This document shows, in pieces, positions 25,884 to 34,640 of a stretch of 64,000 nucleotides of DNA (its first letter is position 1; the number at the start of each line of letters is the position of its first letter). Source of the DNA: Persicirhabdus sediminis (GTDB lineage: Bacteria; Verrucomicrobiota; Verrucomicrobiia; Verrucomicrobiales; Akkermansiaceae); the NCBI RefSeq assembly GCF_016595495.1, contig NZ_JAENIM010000039.1, forward strand, positions 230,659 through 294,658, read 5' to 3'. The notes below the pieces were generated by a model. The model worked only from the letters and a program-made list of their open reading frames with translations, ran no database searches and was not told where the DNA came from. Position numbers and translations under genes: made by a program.

Positions 25884-28133
25884 GTGTCTAATAGCCAGAT
25901 GCGTAAGTTGTCTGGTCTAGGTATATCTTTGTATTTTGGATGCGTTCTGCTGCCCATAGCCGCGCTTGGAAATGATGCTGTTAATCATGAGGCTAAGATT
26001 GATGCCTTGATAGAAAAGATGACTCTGGCTGAAAAGTTAGGTCAGCTGACATTATATTCTAGCAAGTGGGGGAATACGGGGCCGCTTGAGGGAGATGGCT
26101 ATGTCGATGAAGTTCGCAATGGTGAATGCGGCAGTTTGCTAACCGTTCCAGCTGTTCGGTTTGCTAAGCCATTACAAAAACTCGCGATTGAGGAGACACG
26201 GCTAGGTATTCCACTGATGTTTGGTTATGATGTGATTCACGGGTATGAGACGATTTTTCCAATCCCTCTAGCGGAAACATCCAGCTGGGATCTTGATTTG
26301 ATAGAACAATCGTCGCGAGTCGCAGCTGAGGAAGCCGCTGCGAGCGGGATTAACTGGGTTTACGCGCCCATGGTAGATGTTTCGAGAGACCCGCGATGGG
26401 GGCGAGTAGCTGAAGGATCAGGTGAGGATGTCTATCTAACTAGCCAGGTGGCAAAAGCAAAAGTGAGGGGATTTCAAGGGGGCGATCTAGCTGGAAATAA
26501 TACGGTAGCAGCTTGTGTGAAACATTTTGCTGCTTACGGCGCGGCGCAAGGCGGGCGCGATTACCACACAGTTGATGTGTCAGAGAGGGTTTTGCGTGAG
26601 ACCTACCTGCCTCCATTTAAGGCGGCGATTGATGCTGGGGCGAAAAGTATCATGACTTCATTTAATGAGGTCGATGGTGTTCCAGCTACTGGTTCCAGCA
26701 TGTTGCTAGAAAAAATCTTGCGAAACGAGTGGGGGTTTGATGGCGTGGTAGTTACTGATTACACCTCTATCAATGAGATGGTTGCACATGGCGCTGCGCA
26801 CAATGATAAACAAGCTGCACAAATGGCCATCGAGGCTGGAGTCGATCTTGATATGGTCGGAGCGAGTTTTATTAATTATTTGCCAGACTTAATAAAAGAA
26901 GGCGCTGTGAGTGAGGAGTTGATTGATGATTCCGTGCGACGGGTTCTGCAGTTGAAATTTGAGTTAGGTTTATTTGATGACCCGTATCGATACCTTGATG
27001 AAGCTAGAGAGAAGGCGACTTTGCGTAAGCCTGAGCATTTAGAAGCTAGTTATCAAATGGCTTTGAAATCAATGGTTTTGCTTAAAAATGATGCCAATCG
27101 ACTGCCGCTGAATGAGTCGTTGAATATTGCGTTAGTGGGGCCACTGGCTGATGCGAAGTTAGATTTGCTAGGAACCTGGAAAGCTCGTGGTCAGGCGGAG
27201 CATACAGCGAGTATTAAAGATGCCTTTGATCAGCGCTTAGGTGAGGGTGCTTATGTTTATGCATCTGGCTGTTCGGCTGAGAGTGATTCTCTAGCTGGGA
27301 TTGCTGAAGCAGTTAGGATGGTGCAGCGGTGTGATGTGGTGGTGCTTGCACTTGGTGAACCGTCGTGGATGAGCGGCGAGGCAGCTAGCCGGAGTAATCT
27401 AGATTTGCCGGGGAGCCAGAAAGCTTTGGTTAATGCAATTGCCGCCACTGGGCGTCCAGTGGTTTTGGTTTTGCTGAATGGACGTCCGCTAACGATTGCG
27501 CAAGAAGTGGCGCAGGTAGATGCGGTTTTGGAGGCCTGGCACCCTGGATCGATGGGGGCAAAGGCAGTGGTAGATACTTTGTTTGGTGATTCTAACCCGT
27601 CAGGGAAATTGCCGATGAGCTTTCCTCGCAATCTCGGGCAGGTGCCCATTTTTTACGATCAAAAGAATACTGGGCGACCGTTTATCGAGGGAAAAACACA
27701 TGCCAAATATTCATCAAAATATTTAGATGTTAGTAACTCTCCACTGTTTCCCTTTGGTTTTGGTCTAAGCTATACTACCTTCGAGCTAGCTAACATGAAG
27801 CTGGATGGTAAGCAGATGAAGCCGGGTGGGAGTGTAGGTGTCTCAGTGCAAGTAATGAATTCTGGTGAATATGACGGCGAAGAAGTTGTTCAGCTATATA
27901 TTCGCGATCGAGTGGCAAGCGTGACACGTCCAGTAAAGCAGTTGAAGGGATTCAAAAAAGTGCAGGTGAAACAAGGTGAGCAGCTAGAGGTGAAGTTTAC
28001 TCTAACTGAGGAAGATTTGGCTTTTCTGCGCCGCGATATGAGCTGGGGCGTGGAGCCGGGGTGGTTTGATGTATTTGTGGGAGCTAACTCGCGAGATACA
28101 TTACAAGCTGAGTTTGAGTTGCTAGCCGATTAG
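25884..28133 (+). CDS. bglX: GH3 beta-glucosidase (BglX-like), periplasmic
   Basis: The 749-residue glycoside hydrolase family 3 enzyme starts with a signal peptide (about 1-29). The TIM-barrel domain has GIPLMFGYDVIHGYETIFPIP, DPRWGRVAEGSGEDVYL and VKHFAAYGAAQGGRDYH. The nucleophile Asp lies in VVVTDYTSINEM (about 292). The alpha/beta sandwich (about 390-600) and the C-terminal fibronectin-III-like domain (about 655-745, YDGEEVVQLYIRD) complete the standard plan. It should release terminal beta-glucose, or a related sugar, from oligosaccharides. GTG 25884 is used as start; ATG 25899 is equally compatible with the signal peptide. It lies 83 bp after the hybrid regulator. Confidence 0.92.
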   Translation: MSNSQMRKLSGLGISLYFGCVLLPIAALGNDAVNHEAKIDALIEKMTLAEKLGQLTLYSSKWGNTGPLEGDGYVDEVRNGECGSLLTVPAVRFAKPLQKLAIEETRLGIPLMFGYDVIHGYETIFPIPLAETSSWDLDLIEQSSRVAAEEAAASGINWVYAPMVDVSRDPRWGRVAEGSGEDVYLTSQVAKAKVRGFQGGDLAGNNTVAACVKHFAAYGAAQGGRDYHTVDVSERVLRETYLPPFKAAIDAGAKSIMTSFNEVDGVPATGSSMLLEKILRNEWGFDGVVVTDYTSINEMVAHGAAHNDKQAAQMAIEAGVDLDMVGASFINYLPDLIKEGAVSEELIDDSVRRVLQLKFELGLFDDPYRYLDEAREKATLRKPEHLEASYQMALKSMVLLKNDANRLPLNESLNIALVGPLADAKLDLLGTWKARGQAEHTASIKDAFDQRLGEGAYVYASGCSAESDSLAGIAEAVRMVQRCDVVVLALGEPSWMSGEAASRSNLDLPGSQKALVNAIAATGRPVVLVLLNGRPLTIAQEVAQVDAVLEAWHPGSMGAKAVVDTLFGDSNPSGKLPMSFPRNLGQVPIFYDQKNTGRPFIEGKTHAKYSSKYLDVSNSPLFPFGFGLSYTTFELANMKLDGKQMKPGGSVGVSVQVMNSGEYDGEEVVQLYIRDRVASVTRPVKQLKGFKKVQVKQGEQLEVKFTLTEEDLAFLRRDMSWGVEPGWFDVFVGANSRDTLQAEFELLAD

Positions 28134-28144
28134 GGTCGGCTAGC
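28121..28144. terminator. Hairpin spanning the stop codons of convergent bglX and manA
   Basis: GCTAGCCGA (28121-28129) and TCGGCTAGC (28136-28144) form a perfect 9-bp stem with a 6-nt loop. Both convergent genes end inside it. No clear U-tract follows on either strand, so termination strength is uncertain. Confidence 0.4.
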
Positions 28145-29075
28145 TAGGGATGTAGCTTTGAATGATAGTAGATTTTTCTGTAGCGGTTAGATTGCTTTCG
28201 CCTTTGCTGATGAGAGCAAAATCTCCCGGCTGATAGGTATTGCCGTCGGCGTCTTTCAGCTGGCCCGTGACTACGGCGATGATGGAAAATCTATCTGATG
28301 TTGGATTGCCAATTTCAGCGGATTTTTCCAGTTCGTATTGATCGACCACAAAATGTTCGCATGAGGCAATGGTATTTCCCTGCGCTTCATCCATGCTTGG
28401 CTCGATGTCTTCGAAGTCGATGCAGGCCATTGATTGTTCGACATGAAGTTCTCTAGGTGCGCCGTCTAAGCCGACACGGTTCCAATCAAAAACTCGGTAG
28501 GTGGTATCGGAGTTCTGTTGGATTTCAAAAATTAACAGACCTGCGCCAATGGCGTGTAAGCGTCCTGATGGGATGAAAATTGAGTCACCTTGTTTTGGGG
28601 TGATGGCGTGAACGGCTTGATCTACGGTGCCATTGTTAATAGCCGCCTGAAAATCTGCTTTGCTGATATTTTTTTTCAGGCCGACGTAGAGTTTGGCTTC
28701 TGGGCTGGCTGCGGCGATGTACCACATTTCAGTTTTTGGTTCGCCGCCTAGTTGATCGGCCACCGCACAGGGTGGGTGAACTTGGATGGATAGATCGTCT
28801 CTAGCATCGAGGATTTTAATCAGCAGCGGGAACCTATCGATTTGGTCAAATCCAGAGCCAAAGATTTCTTCTCGTGAATTTGTCCACAGATCGTGCAGTG
28901 ATTTTCCAGCTAGAGGTCCCTTGGCCACCACTGTCTGCTCATCTTCACGATCACAAATTTCCCATGATTCACCGTAGGGTGAGGATTTGTCGGGGAGCTC
29001 ACGTTGATAGACTTTTTCTAGCTCGCGTCCGCCCCAGACTCTTTGCATGTAGAGCGGTGAAAATTTGATAACCAT
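28140..29075 (-). CDS. manA: Mannose-6-phosphate isomerase, class I
   Basis: The 311-residue cupin enzyme interconverts mannose-6-phosphate and fructose-6-phosphate. Zinc ligands can be placed in SIQVHPPCA (Gln/His), GEPKTEMWYI (Glu) and FIPSGRLHAIGAG (His). The catalytic-side segment is NSDTTYRVFDWNR. Length fits the short Bacillus-type class I enzymes. ATG 29075 is chosen because family members begin with a sequence like VIKFSPLYMQRVWGG; an earlier start at 29126 would add unconserved residues. It is convergent with the GH3 gene. Confidence 0.93.
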   Translation of the reverse strand: MVIKFSPLYMQRVWGGRELEKVYQRELPDKSSPYGESWEICDREDEQTVVAKGPLAGKSLHDLWTNSREEIFGSGFDQIDRFPLLIKILDARDDLSIQVHPPCAVADQLGGEPKTEMWYIAAASPEAKLYVGLKKNISKADFQAAINNGTVDQAVHAITPKQGDSIFIPSGRLHAIGAGLLIFEIQQNSDTTYRVFDWNRVGLDGAPRELHVEQSMACIDFEDIEPSMDEAQGNTIASCEHFVVDQYELEKSAEIGNPTSDRFSIIAVVTGQLKDADGNTYQPGDFALISKGESNLTATEKSTIIQSYIPS

Positions 29076-29119
29076 AAGGCTGTATACAATGTGGCAGCTT
29101 GCTAACGCACGCAAAAAAA

Positions 29120-29147
29120 TGCGCACACTAAAATTTTAGTGCACGCA
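29120..29147 (-). terminator. Intrinsic terminator after the first EF-hand gene
   Basis: The near-perfect palindrome centres on CACTAAAATTTTAGTG with outer TGCG/CGCA pairs. On the minus strand it is followed by TTTTTTT, the classical arrangement for ending the gene at 29168. Confidence 0.75.
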
Positions 29148-29167
29148 TGAGAATGGGTTAGTTTGGC

Positions 29168-29623
29168 TTAGCCTTGTGGTACTTTTGGGCCATTTTTGAA
29201 GCGCTCAAAGTTCATCGCCATAATGAATGCACGCTCAGGCATGTTGTCTCTGGTCCAAGCGCGAGCTTTGCGCTGCTCTTTGCCTTCGAGTTTACCATTG
29301 CCGTCTTCGTCGAACTTTTCGACCATCATCTTGCGGTGAGATTGTTTCATGGCTTTAAATTCATCGGCATCGAGGTCACCAGAGCCAGATTTATCAAATT
29401 CTTTGATGAGCGCTTGGTACTCTTGGTTGAGCGCTCTGCGCAGAGCTGTACGTTCATCGCTACTCAGCACGCCGTCACCGGATTTGTCGTATTTGGTCAA
29501 GAGCCCAACAGGGATTGCTTGTTTATTGTTGCCTTTGTTCGCGTTGTTTCCCTGTGCATTTACTGCAAATGAGCTGGAGAGAACGAAGGCTGCGCAAAGT
29601 AGGATTGTGGATGTGAATTTCAT
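29168..29623 (-). CDS. Secreted EF-hand protein
   Basis: A 151-residue protein with a signal peptide (cleavage probably after VNAQ, about residue 24). It has three canonical 12-residue EF-hand calcium loops: DKSGDGVLSSDE (46-57), DKSGSGDLDADE (77-88) and DEDGNGKLEGKE (105-116). The linker helices are basic. Small secreted EF-hand proteins are frequent in Planctomycetota/Verrucomicrobiota; their roles are not established. A separate strong terminator follows. It resembles the next gene upstream on the same strand, and the two may be paralogues. Confidence 0.88.
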   Translation of the reverse strand: MKFTSTILLCAAFVLSSSFAVNAQGNNANKGNNKQAIPVGLLTKYDKSGDGVLSSDERTALRRALNQEYQALIKEFDKSGSGDLDADEFKAMKQSHRKMMVEKFDEDGNGKLEGKEQRKARAWTRDNMPERAFIMAMNFERFKNGPKVPQG

Positions 29624-29781
29624 GATCTTGGATTATGTACTTAATCGAGTTAAGTTTGCATAGATCGGCTGCTGCGCAAGGGAGATTGGTGCGATTGCTG
29701 GCGTTTTTGTTATACAACCATATGATTTTCAATGTGCTTAAACATTTGCGCCAGCTAGCTCGTCAGCTGGTGGCGCAAAAA

Positions 29782-29810
29782 AAGCCGAAGCAAATAATTT
29801 GCTTCGGCTT
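29782..29810 (-). terminator. Strong intrinsic terminator after the second EF-hand gene
   Basis: AAGCCGAAGCAAA (29782-29794) pairs perfectly over 13 bp with TTTGCTTCGGCTT (29798-29810) around a 3-nt loop. A T-run follows on the minus strand. Confidence 0.88.
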
Positions 29811-29848
29811 GGGGAATGTTGATTGTGTAATCGGAGTGCAGCTAGCTG

Positions 29849-30337
29849 TTATTCGTCAGCTGATGGTCTTTGACCTTTACCGCCTTTGCCACCCTTACCA
29901 CCGCGAGGGCCTTTTTTGCCTCTGCCCATCATTGGGTAGTTTTCTTGCATCCATGCTCTGGCTTCTTTGCGTTCTTCTTCGCTGAGTTTGCCATCGCCAT
30001 CGGCGTCGAATTTCGCAAGCATTTGAGCTTCGACATCTGCACGCATTGCTTTGCGCTCTTCTTCGTCAAGTTTGCCGTCTTTGTTGGTGTCGTATTTCTC
30101 GAGCATCTCAGCGCGACGAGCTTCCATGTCTGCTCTCATAGCAGCTTTTTCTTCGTCGTTGAGTTTGCCGTCACCGTCTTTGTCGTATTTGGCAATGAGG
30201 TGAGGTGGTGGGCCTTTAGGGCCTCCTTTGCCACCAGCGCCTGGGCGCTTTGGTTTATCGTCTTGTGCGCTGAGCATTGCGCATGAGAGTGAGGCTACAG
30301 CAAGTGAAGCTACGATTGTTTTGATATTTGTTTTCAT
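29849..30337 (-). CDS. Secreted EF-hand protein with Gly/Lys-rich tail
   Basis: A 162-residue protein with a signal peptide (about 1-24, ending MLSAQ). Three perfect EF-hand loops follow: DKDGDGKLNDEE (52-63), DTNKDGKLDEEE (83-94) and DADGDGKLSEEE (111-122). Proline/glycine/lysine-rich low-complexity segments flank the EF region on both sides (RPGAGGKGGPKGPPPH before it, GKKGPRGGKGGKGGKGQ after it). It should bind calcium outside the cytoplasm, and the basic tails might bind polyanions such as sulfated glycans; the latter is inference. Confidence 0.88.
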   Translation of the reverse strand: MKTNIKTIVASLAVASLSCAMLSAQDDKPKRPGAGGKGGPKGPPPHLIAKYDKDGDGKLNDEEKAAMRADMEARRAEMLEKYDTNKDGKLDEEERKAMRADVEAQMLAKFDADGDGKLSEEERKEARAWMQENYPMMGRGKKGPRGGKGGKGGKGQRPSADE

Positions 30338-30729
30338 ATGCAGGTATGGTTCTCGTTAGTTGTATAATTTTTATAAAAAACCAATGAGTGGCTGATGGGT
30401 GCAGCTAAAACGATAATGATTAGTTCGTGGCTAAGCTGGCAATAGGCTGCTTCCCTGCATCATTGGTTACCATGTATTCAAATGAGGAAACCCGCTGCAG
30501 CTAGTAGAGTTGCACAAATTTAGATATTTTTCGAATGATTGTTTACTAGCGGCTTCGGTTTGTAGTTAAAAATGAGTGCTTAGGATGTTTACTAAATGTA
30601 ACTAGACGGGTGTTTTGTTGTTGGGCTGAGCAATTTGCTATGGGGATAATTTTCTATCGGCTAGAAATGAGAAGAAATGTCATTGCCAAGTTGGGGGGTA
30701 GCGGGTTTGGATAGTGCAGATTTCAGTTT
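30338..30729. other. Long divergent intergenic region with a paired element
   Basis: No supportable ORF is present. A long-range stem, AACCAATGA (30379-30387) with TCATTGGTT (30460-30468), encloses about 70 nt. Inner GGG-T-GCAGC/GCTGC-TT-CCC pairing is also possible. The element lies in the presumed 5' leader of the minus-strand EF-hand gene. The remaining bases look like ordinary promoter DNA. Confidence 0.4.
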
Positions 30730-31620
30730 ATGACTAAGGGAAAAGAAAAAAGCAAAGCGAGGGTCTTCGCCGATCGTCTATTGAGCACCGTGATTCTCTG
30801 GGCGATTGTCACTGCAGTTTTCTTGAGTGACCAGCCGGTGGCCTTTGCGGTCATGGTCGTCGCTTTGTCGATGTTAGCTTTGAAGGAATATTACACCATG
30901 GTGCGCGACGGAGGGTTGAGCGCGCAGCCTAAAATTGGCATGGTCTCGGCGCTGATTTATCTAGGTGCTATTTCTTACTTGTTGGTGAATTCTGGCGGAG
31001 CCGCTCTTGATCGGGTCGGTCAGCTGGATGCTATTGCGGTGTGTTTTGTAGCGATGGCATCATTTTTATGGCAGCTGCGCCAGAGTGTAGAAAAACACAA
31101 AACGCTGAATGAGGTAGCGTTGACTTTGCTAGGTTTCATCTACATCCCCGTGATGTTCAGTTTTGTTTTGCGTCTGCTGTTTTTGCCTGAGGGGGAAAGC
31201 ATGGTTCCCGGAGCGGTATTAATTTTATGGCTGGTGGCTGTGACTAAGTTCACCGATATGGGTGCCTATGTAACGGGCTCATTGATTGGGAAAAATAAGA
31301 TGATTCCACATATCAGCCCAGCGAAGACCTGGGAAGGCATCGCTGGTGGTGTATTTTTTGCCCAGCTGGCTGGCTGCGGGTTGTTTTACTTTTTCCCTGA
31401 GCAGCTGGAGGTACTTGGTGGCTGGCCACAGGTGATTGGTTTTGTATTTGTTTTGGCCTTCTTGGCTGTGGTTGGGGATTTGGCCGAATCCGTAGTGAAG
31501 CGTGCTTTGGAGATTAAAGATTCAGGTCATACGCTGCCGGGCATTGGCGGTGTGCTTGACTTAATTGACAGTATTTGTTTCACCGCCCCAGCACTGTATT
31601 TTCTGATTATATGGCTATAA
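30730..31620 (+). CDS. cdsA: Phosphatidate cytidylyltransferase (CDP-diglyceride synthase)
   Basis: A 296-residue integral membrane enzyme with about eight hydrophobic helices. It makes CDP-diacylglycerol, the precursor of bacterial phospholipids. Family marks are HISPAKTWEGIAGG and the C-terminal signature VVGDLAESVVKRALEIKDSG, followed by LPGIGGVLDLIDS. Its end overlaps the dxr start by 10 bp. cdsA-dxr adjacency is widespread; the isoprenoid gene uppS often seen before cdsA is not here. Confidence 0.95.
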   Translation: MTKGKEKSKARVFADRLLSTVILWAIVTAVFLSDQPVAFAVMVVALSMLALKEYYTMVRDGGLSAQPKIGMVSALIYLGAISYLLVNSGGAALDRVGQLDAIAVCFVAMASFLWQLRQSVEKHKTLNEVALTLLGFIYIPVMFSFVLRLLFLPEGESMVPGAVLILWLVAVTKFTDMGAYVTGSLIGKNKMIPHISPAKTWEGIAGGVFFAQLAGCGLFYFFPEQLEVLGGWPQVIGFVFVLAFLAVVGDLAESVVKRALEIKDSGHTLPGIGGVLDLIDSICFTAPALYFLIIWL

Positions 31621-32786
31621 AAAAAGTGGTTTTACTCGGCTCGACCGGATCCATTGGAACGAGTACGTTGAAGGTGGCGCAAGGAGTGCCTGAGGAAATG
31701 GAGCTGGTGGCACTGGCCGCGCACTCGAGTGTGGCCAAGCTAGCCGAGCAGGTGGCTGAGACTGGTGTCAAACACGTAGCTATTTACGATCAAAGTAAGG
31801 AAGCGGAGCTGCGCTCGCTGGTAGCTGACGATGTAGCCGTTTATTCTGGTCCTGAAGGATTGTTGACCCTTTCGCGTCTGGCTGAAGCCGATATGGTGCT
31901 GGTCGCTATTGTCGGCACAGCTGGTTTGCATCCCGCTCTGGCGGCTATTGAAGCTGGGAAAGATCTAGCTGTAGCGAGCAAGGAAATCCTTGTGATGGCT
32001 GGCGAGATTGTCATGAAGGCTGCTAGTGATGCCGGTGTGAATGTGCTGCCTGTGGACAGCGAGCATAATGCTATTTTCCAATGCCTAGACGGTCACCGCG
32101 GTGGTCCTGAGGAAGTTTCTCGTCTCATCCTCACGGCATCTGGTGGACCATTTAGAAATCTTCCAGCTGAGAAACTCAAAGAGGTGACTCTGGCGCAAGC
32201 GCTGAAGCATCCAACATGGGAAATGGGCCGCAAAATCACTATCGATTCATCCACTCTATTTAATAAGGGGTTGGAGATGATTGAGGCGCGCTGGTTATTT
32301 GGCATAGAAATGGATCGCATTGACGTGATTGTTCACCCGCAGAGCATCATCCATTCGATGGTGGAATTTGTGGACAATAGCGTGCTGGCTCAGCTGAGCA
32401 CCACGGATATGTGTTTCCCTATTCAATATGCGATCACCTGGCCAGCTCGCGTAGCTGGTGGACTCAAGCCGCTCAATTTTGCCGAACTGGCAAAGTTGGA
32501 GTTTGAGCAGCCTCGATATGATGATTTCCCTGCACTGAATCTAGCTCGCCGAGCTGGCAACGAAGGTGGCACACTGCCAGCTGTGTACAATGCAGCCAAT
32601 GAGATTGCCGTTGATGCCTTCTGTGACGGTCGCATCGGCTATACGGAAATTTGGGGCACAGTGATCAAGGTGATGGACGCTCATGTTGTCCAGCCAGCTG
32701 ATTCATTAGACGTATTGATAGAAGCGGATGCTTGGGCTAGATCTCAGGCAGAGGCAGAAATCGTCACATTTCAGCAAAATTCGTGA
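31611..32786 (+). CDS. dxr: 1-deoxy-D-xylulose 5-phosphate reductoisomerase
   Basis: The 391-residue enzyme catalyses the committed step of the MEP isoprenoid pathway with NADPH. Visible motifs are VVLLGSTGSIGTSTL (nucleotide binding), ASKEILVMAGE, the metal/substrate motif LPVDSEHNAIFQCL, KALKHPTWEMG-like ALKHPTWEMGRKITIDS and FNKGLEMIEA. ATG 31611 is the start; a start at 31575 would only read cdsA codons in another frame. The 10-bp overlap with cdsA suggests translational coupling. Confidence 0.96.
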   Translation: MAIKKVVLLGSTGSIGTSTLKVAQGVPEEMELVALAAHSSVAKLAEQVAETGVKHVAIYDQSKEAELRSLVADDVAVYSGPEGLLTLSRLAEADMVLVAIVGTAGLHPALAAIEAGKDLAVASKEILVMAGEIVMKAASDAGVNVLPVDSEHNAIFQCLDGHRGGPEEVSRLILTASGGPFRNLPAEKLKEVTLAQALKHPTWEMGRKITIDSSTLFNKGLEMIEARWLFGIEMDRIDVIVHPQSIIHSMVEFVDNSVLAQLSTTDMCFPIQYAITWPARVAGGLKPLNFAELAKLEFEQPRYDDFPALNLARRAGNEGGTLPAVYNAANEIAVDAFCDGRIGYTEIWGTVIKVMDAHVVQPADSLDVLIEADAWARSQAEAEIVTFQQNS

Positions 32787-32821
32787 TTGAAAATTGCTAA
32801 ATCACGCACAAGTTCATCGCC

Positions 32822-33664
32822 ATGAGCAACGATCAATTGCAGCAAGAGCCAGTCGCCGAATATACTAAGGTGGAGTCCATCTTTGTGCGTCACCGCAACT
32901 GCCTCATGCTAAAAGGCCAGTTCACGCCAATTTTCACTGATTATTACCTGCACCTCCTCGACCTCAAAGAAGAGCATAAAGAGAACCTCGATACCGCTCT
33001 AAAGGATCTGCTGGCAGTGCTTACCTTGCACCTGACATCTCGCCCGTGGGCTGAGACTCACGCGTGGACGGTAAACCTACGTGCGCCGCGGGTGAACTTT
33101 TTTGCCACAGGTAGCAGCGTAAACGAAAATATCGTTGGCAAGGTGTTCACTAAGGATGTGCGCGAGCCAGATCGCAACTTGCTCTACGCGCAAGTCATCG
33201 ACCGCGACAAAGGTGGTGACCCGCAGCTCAGTACCGTTGAGGTGCCTGAGCTCGATCCGTGTCGCTGGGTGGAAGCCTACTACGAGCAGAGTGATCAGCG
33301 TCCAGCTAGATGTTTCAAAATGCCTAACGAAGAGTACGTGCTCATCGCTGCTCAGCCAGACTTTGATGAAGAATGGCTCAACGAGTTAGACGAGGAAAAA
33401 GTAGCTCAGCTTCTCCAAGTAGAGGAGACCAAGGTGCTAGAAACTCGTAAATACAAATTCGAATGTGGCTGCAGTATCGAGCGCATTATGCCGGGCTTAC
33501 TCGGCTACAAAGATAAACTCGACGAGTTGTTCCAAAATGACGACCAACTCGCAGTGAATTGCCCACGCTGTGGCACCAAGTATGAACTCACTCGTGAGCT
33601 GATCCTCGACTTCGCCAAGCGCGTCGAAGAAGCCAGAAAACAAGCTGAAGGTGGTAAATCCTAA
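32822..33664 (+). CDS. hslO: Hsp33-like redox-regulated chaperone
   Basis: The 280-residue protein carries the C-terminal zinc/redox switch of Hsp33: C-x-C at 215/217 (KFECGCSIERIM) and C-x-x-C at 247/250 (NCPRCGTKYELT), with the usual spacing of about 30 residues. The N-terminal part is divergent but of the right length, so the Hsp33 call rests chiefly on the switch. Hsp33 is activated by oxidative unfolding and prevents aggregation in the cytoplasm. It follows dxr by 35 bp in the same direction. Confidence 0.82.
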   Translation: MSNDQLQQEPVAEYTKVESIFVRHRNCLMLKGQFTPIFTDYYLHLLDLKEEHKENLDTALKDLLAVLTLHLTSRPWAETHAWTVNLRAPRVNFFATGSSVNENIVGKVFTKDVREPDRNLLYAQVIDRDKGGDPQLSTVEVPELDPCRWVEAYYEQSDQRPARCFKMPNEEYVLIAAQPDFDEEWLNELDEEKVAQLLQVEETKVLETRKYKFECGCSIERIMPGLLGYKDKLDELFQNDDQLAVNCPRCGTKYELTRELILDFAKRVEEARKQAEGGKS

Positions 33665-33736
33665 TCTCTTGGTAGATTAGAGATAGTCGACTTTTGCGCT
33701 GGCAGCTGGTGGGTGTTTTGGTCTAATGTGATAGAC

Positions 33737-34306
33737 ATGAAATGCCCATTTGCTTGTTATTTATTTTCGGCGACTTTGTTATTCAGTGTCTCTTGTTCAG
33801 ATCAGACAAATGAGGCAGCAGACGTAGTGGCGCCTGACGATTCACAGGCCGCCGCCGAGCGTGACGCCATCATGAATCTAGGCATTAAGATGTTAGTTCA
33901 TCCAGCTGAGAATGTCTATTCGGGTGGCCAACCGACCAGCGATCAACTTGACCAATTAGCTAAACTTGGCGTCAAACAAATCATCAACCTGCGGCCAGCT
34001 GGTGAAATGGAGTGGGATGAACTTACTCATGCCGAAGTGCTAGGTATAGATTATGTTAGTATTCCAGTAGCTGGGAAAGAAGACATTAGCGTAGAGAATG
34101 CCAAGAAGTTTGTAGCTGCCCTAGAAAAGCATAAAGGGGAAATAAGTTTTGCTCACTGCGCTAGCGGCAATCGCATCGGCGCGTTGATGGCCATGCACGC
34201 TGGTAAGGTAGAAGGCAAATCTAGCGACGAAGCCATCGCCATCGGCAAACAATGGGGCATGACTCGATTAGAGCCAGCTGTGCGTGAATTGCTGGCTGGT
34301 GACTAG
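33737..34306 (+). CDS. Lipoprotein with tyrosine-phosphatase-like (DUF442/BLH-type) domain
   Basis: A 189-residue protein with a lipoprotein signal (YLFSATLLFSVSC, lipid Cys about 20). Residues about 55-185 resemble the beta-lactamase-hydrolase-like phosphatase fold. ENVYSGGQPTSDQLDQL and VKQIINLRP lead to the active-site loop AHCASGNRIGAL (Cys about 141, Arg about 146). The spacing is C-x4-R, as I recall for that family, not the C-x5-R of classical phosphatases. ATG 33737 is preferred over a TTG at 33713. Activity is untested and substrate unknown. A terminator follows. Confidence 0.72.
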   Translation: MKCPFACYLFSATLLFSVSCSDQTNEAADVVAPDDSQAAAERDAIMNLGIKMLVHPAENVYSGGQPTSDQLDQLAKLGVKQIINLRPAGEMEWDELTHAEVLGIDYVSIPVAGKEDISVENAKKFVAALEKHKGEISFAHCASGNRIGALMAMHAGKVEGKSSDEAIAIGKQWGMTRLEPAVRELLAGD

Positions 34307-34640
34307 CTGCTGATAGCTGCCGTTAGTGGTCTTTATTTAAGTATCGTTATTTAAGTCTGCACAGTGTGCAGACTTTTTTTGTGTGTGATAGGTTTGCTTG
34401 GCAGAGAGCCTATCTTTCCCTTTGTTTGGTGGGGTTTGCGATATCTATCTATTGTGATTGAGCAATCTATGCGTTGATTAACTAGCTATTGAATCTTGAC
34501 TAAACCAAGCACTTGTTTAGTTGTGGGGCGAACCGTTAAGTTTGGTTATACACTCATTTTAGATTTTATATCTATTTGCTAGGTTAGTAATTCATTAGAG
34601 ATGCTGATCCATCACAGGTGTCATAGCGAAACAAATCATA
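34307..34640. other. Intergenic region upstream of the giant-protein operon
   Basis: After the terminator at 34353-34380 the region holds no ORF. It has an inverted repeat CTAAACCAAG-CA-CTTGTTTAG (34500-34520, one unpaired base) about 120 bp before the first operon gene. This could be an operator or part of the leader. The promoter of the 25-kb operon must lie here, but I cannot fix its -35/-10 boxes. Confidence 0.4.
34353..34380 (+). terminator. Intrinsic terminator after the phosphatase-like gene
   Basis: AAGTCTGCA and TGCAGACTT form a perfect stem with a 5-nt loop, followed directly by TTTTT. It isolates the giant-protein operon from upstream transcription. Confidence 0.82.

Noticed and set aside
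32782-32805. Terminator at the end of dxr
   Set aside because: CGTGATT/AATCACG forms a 7-bp stem across the stop codon, but it is AT-rich and has no T-run on either strand.
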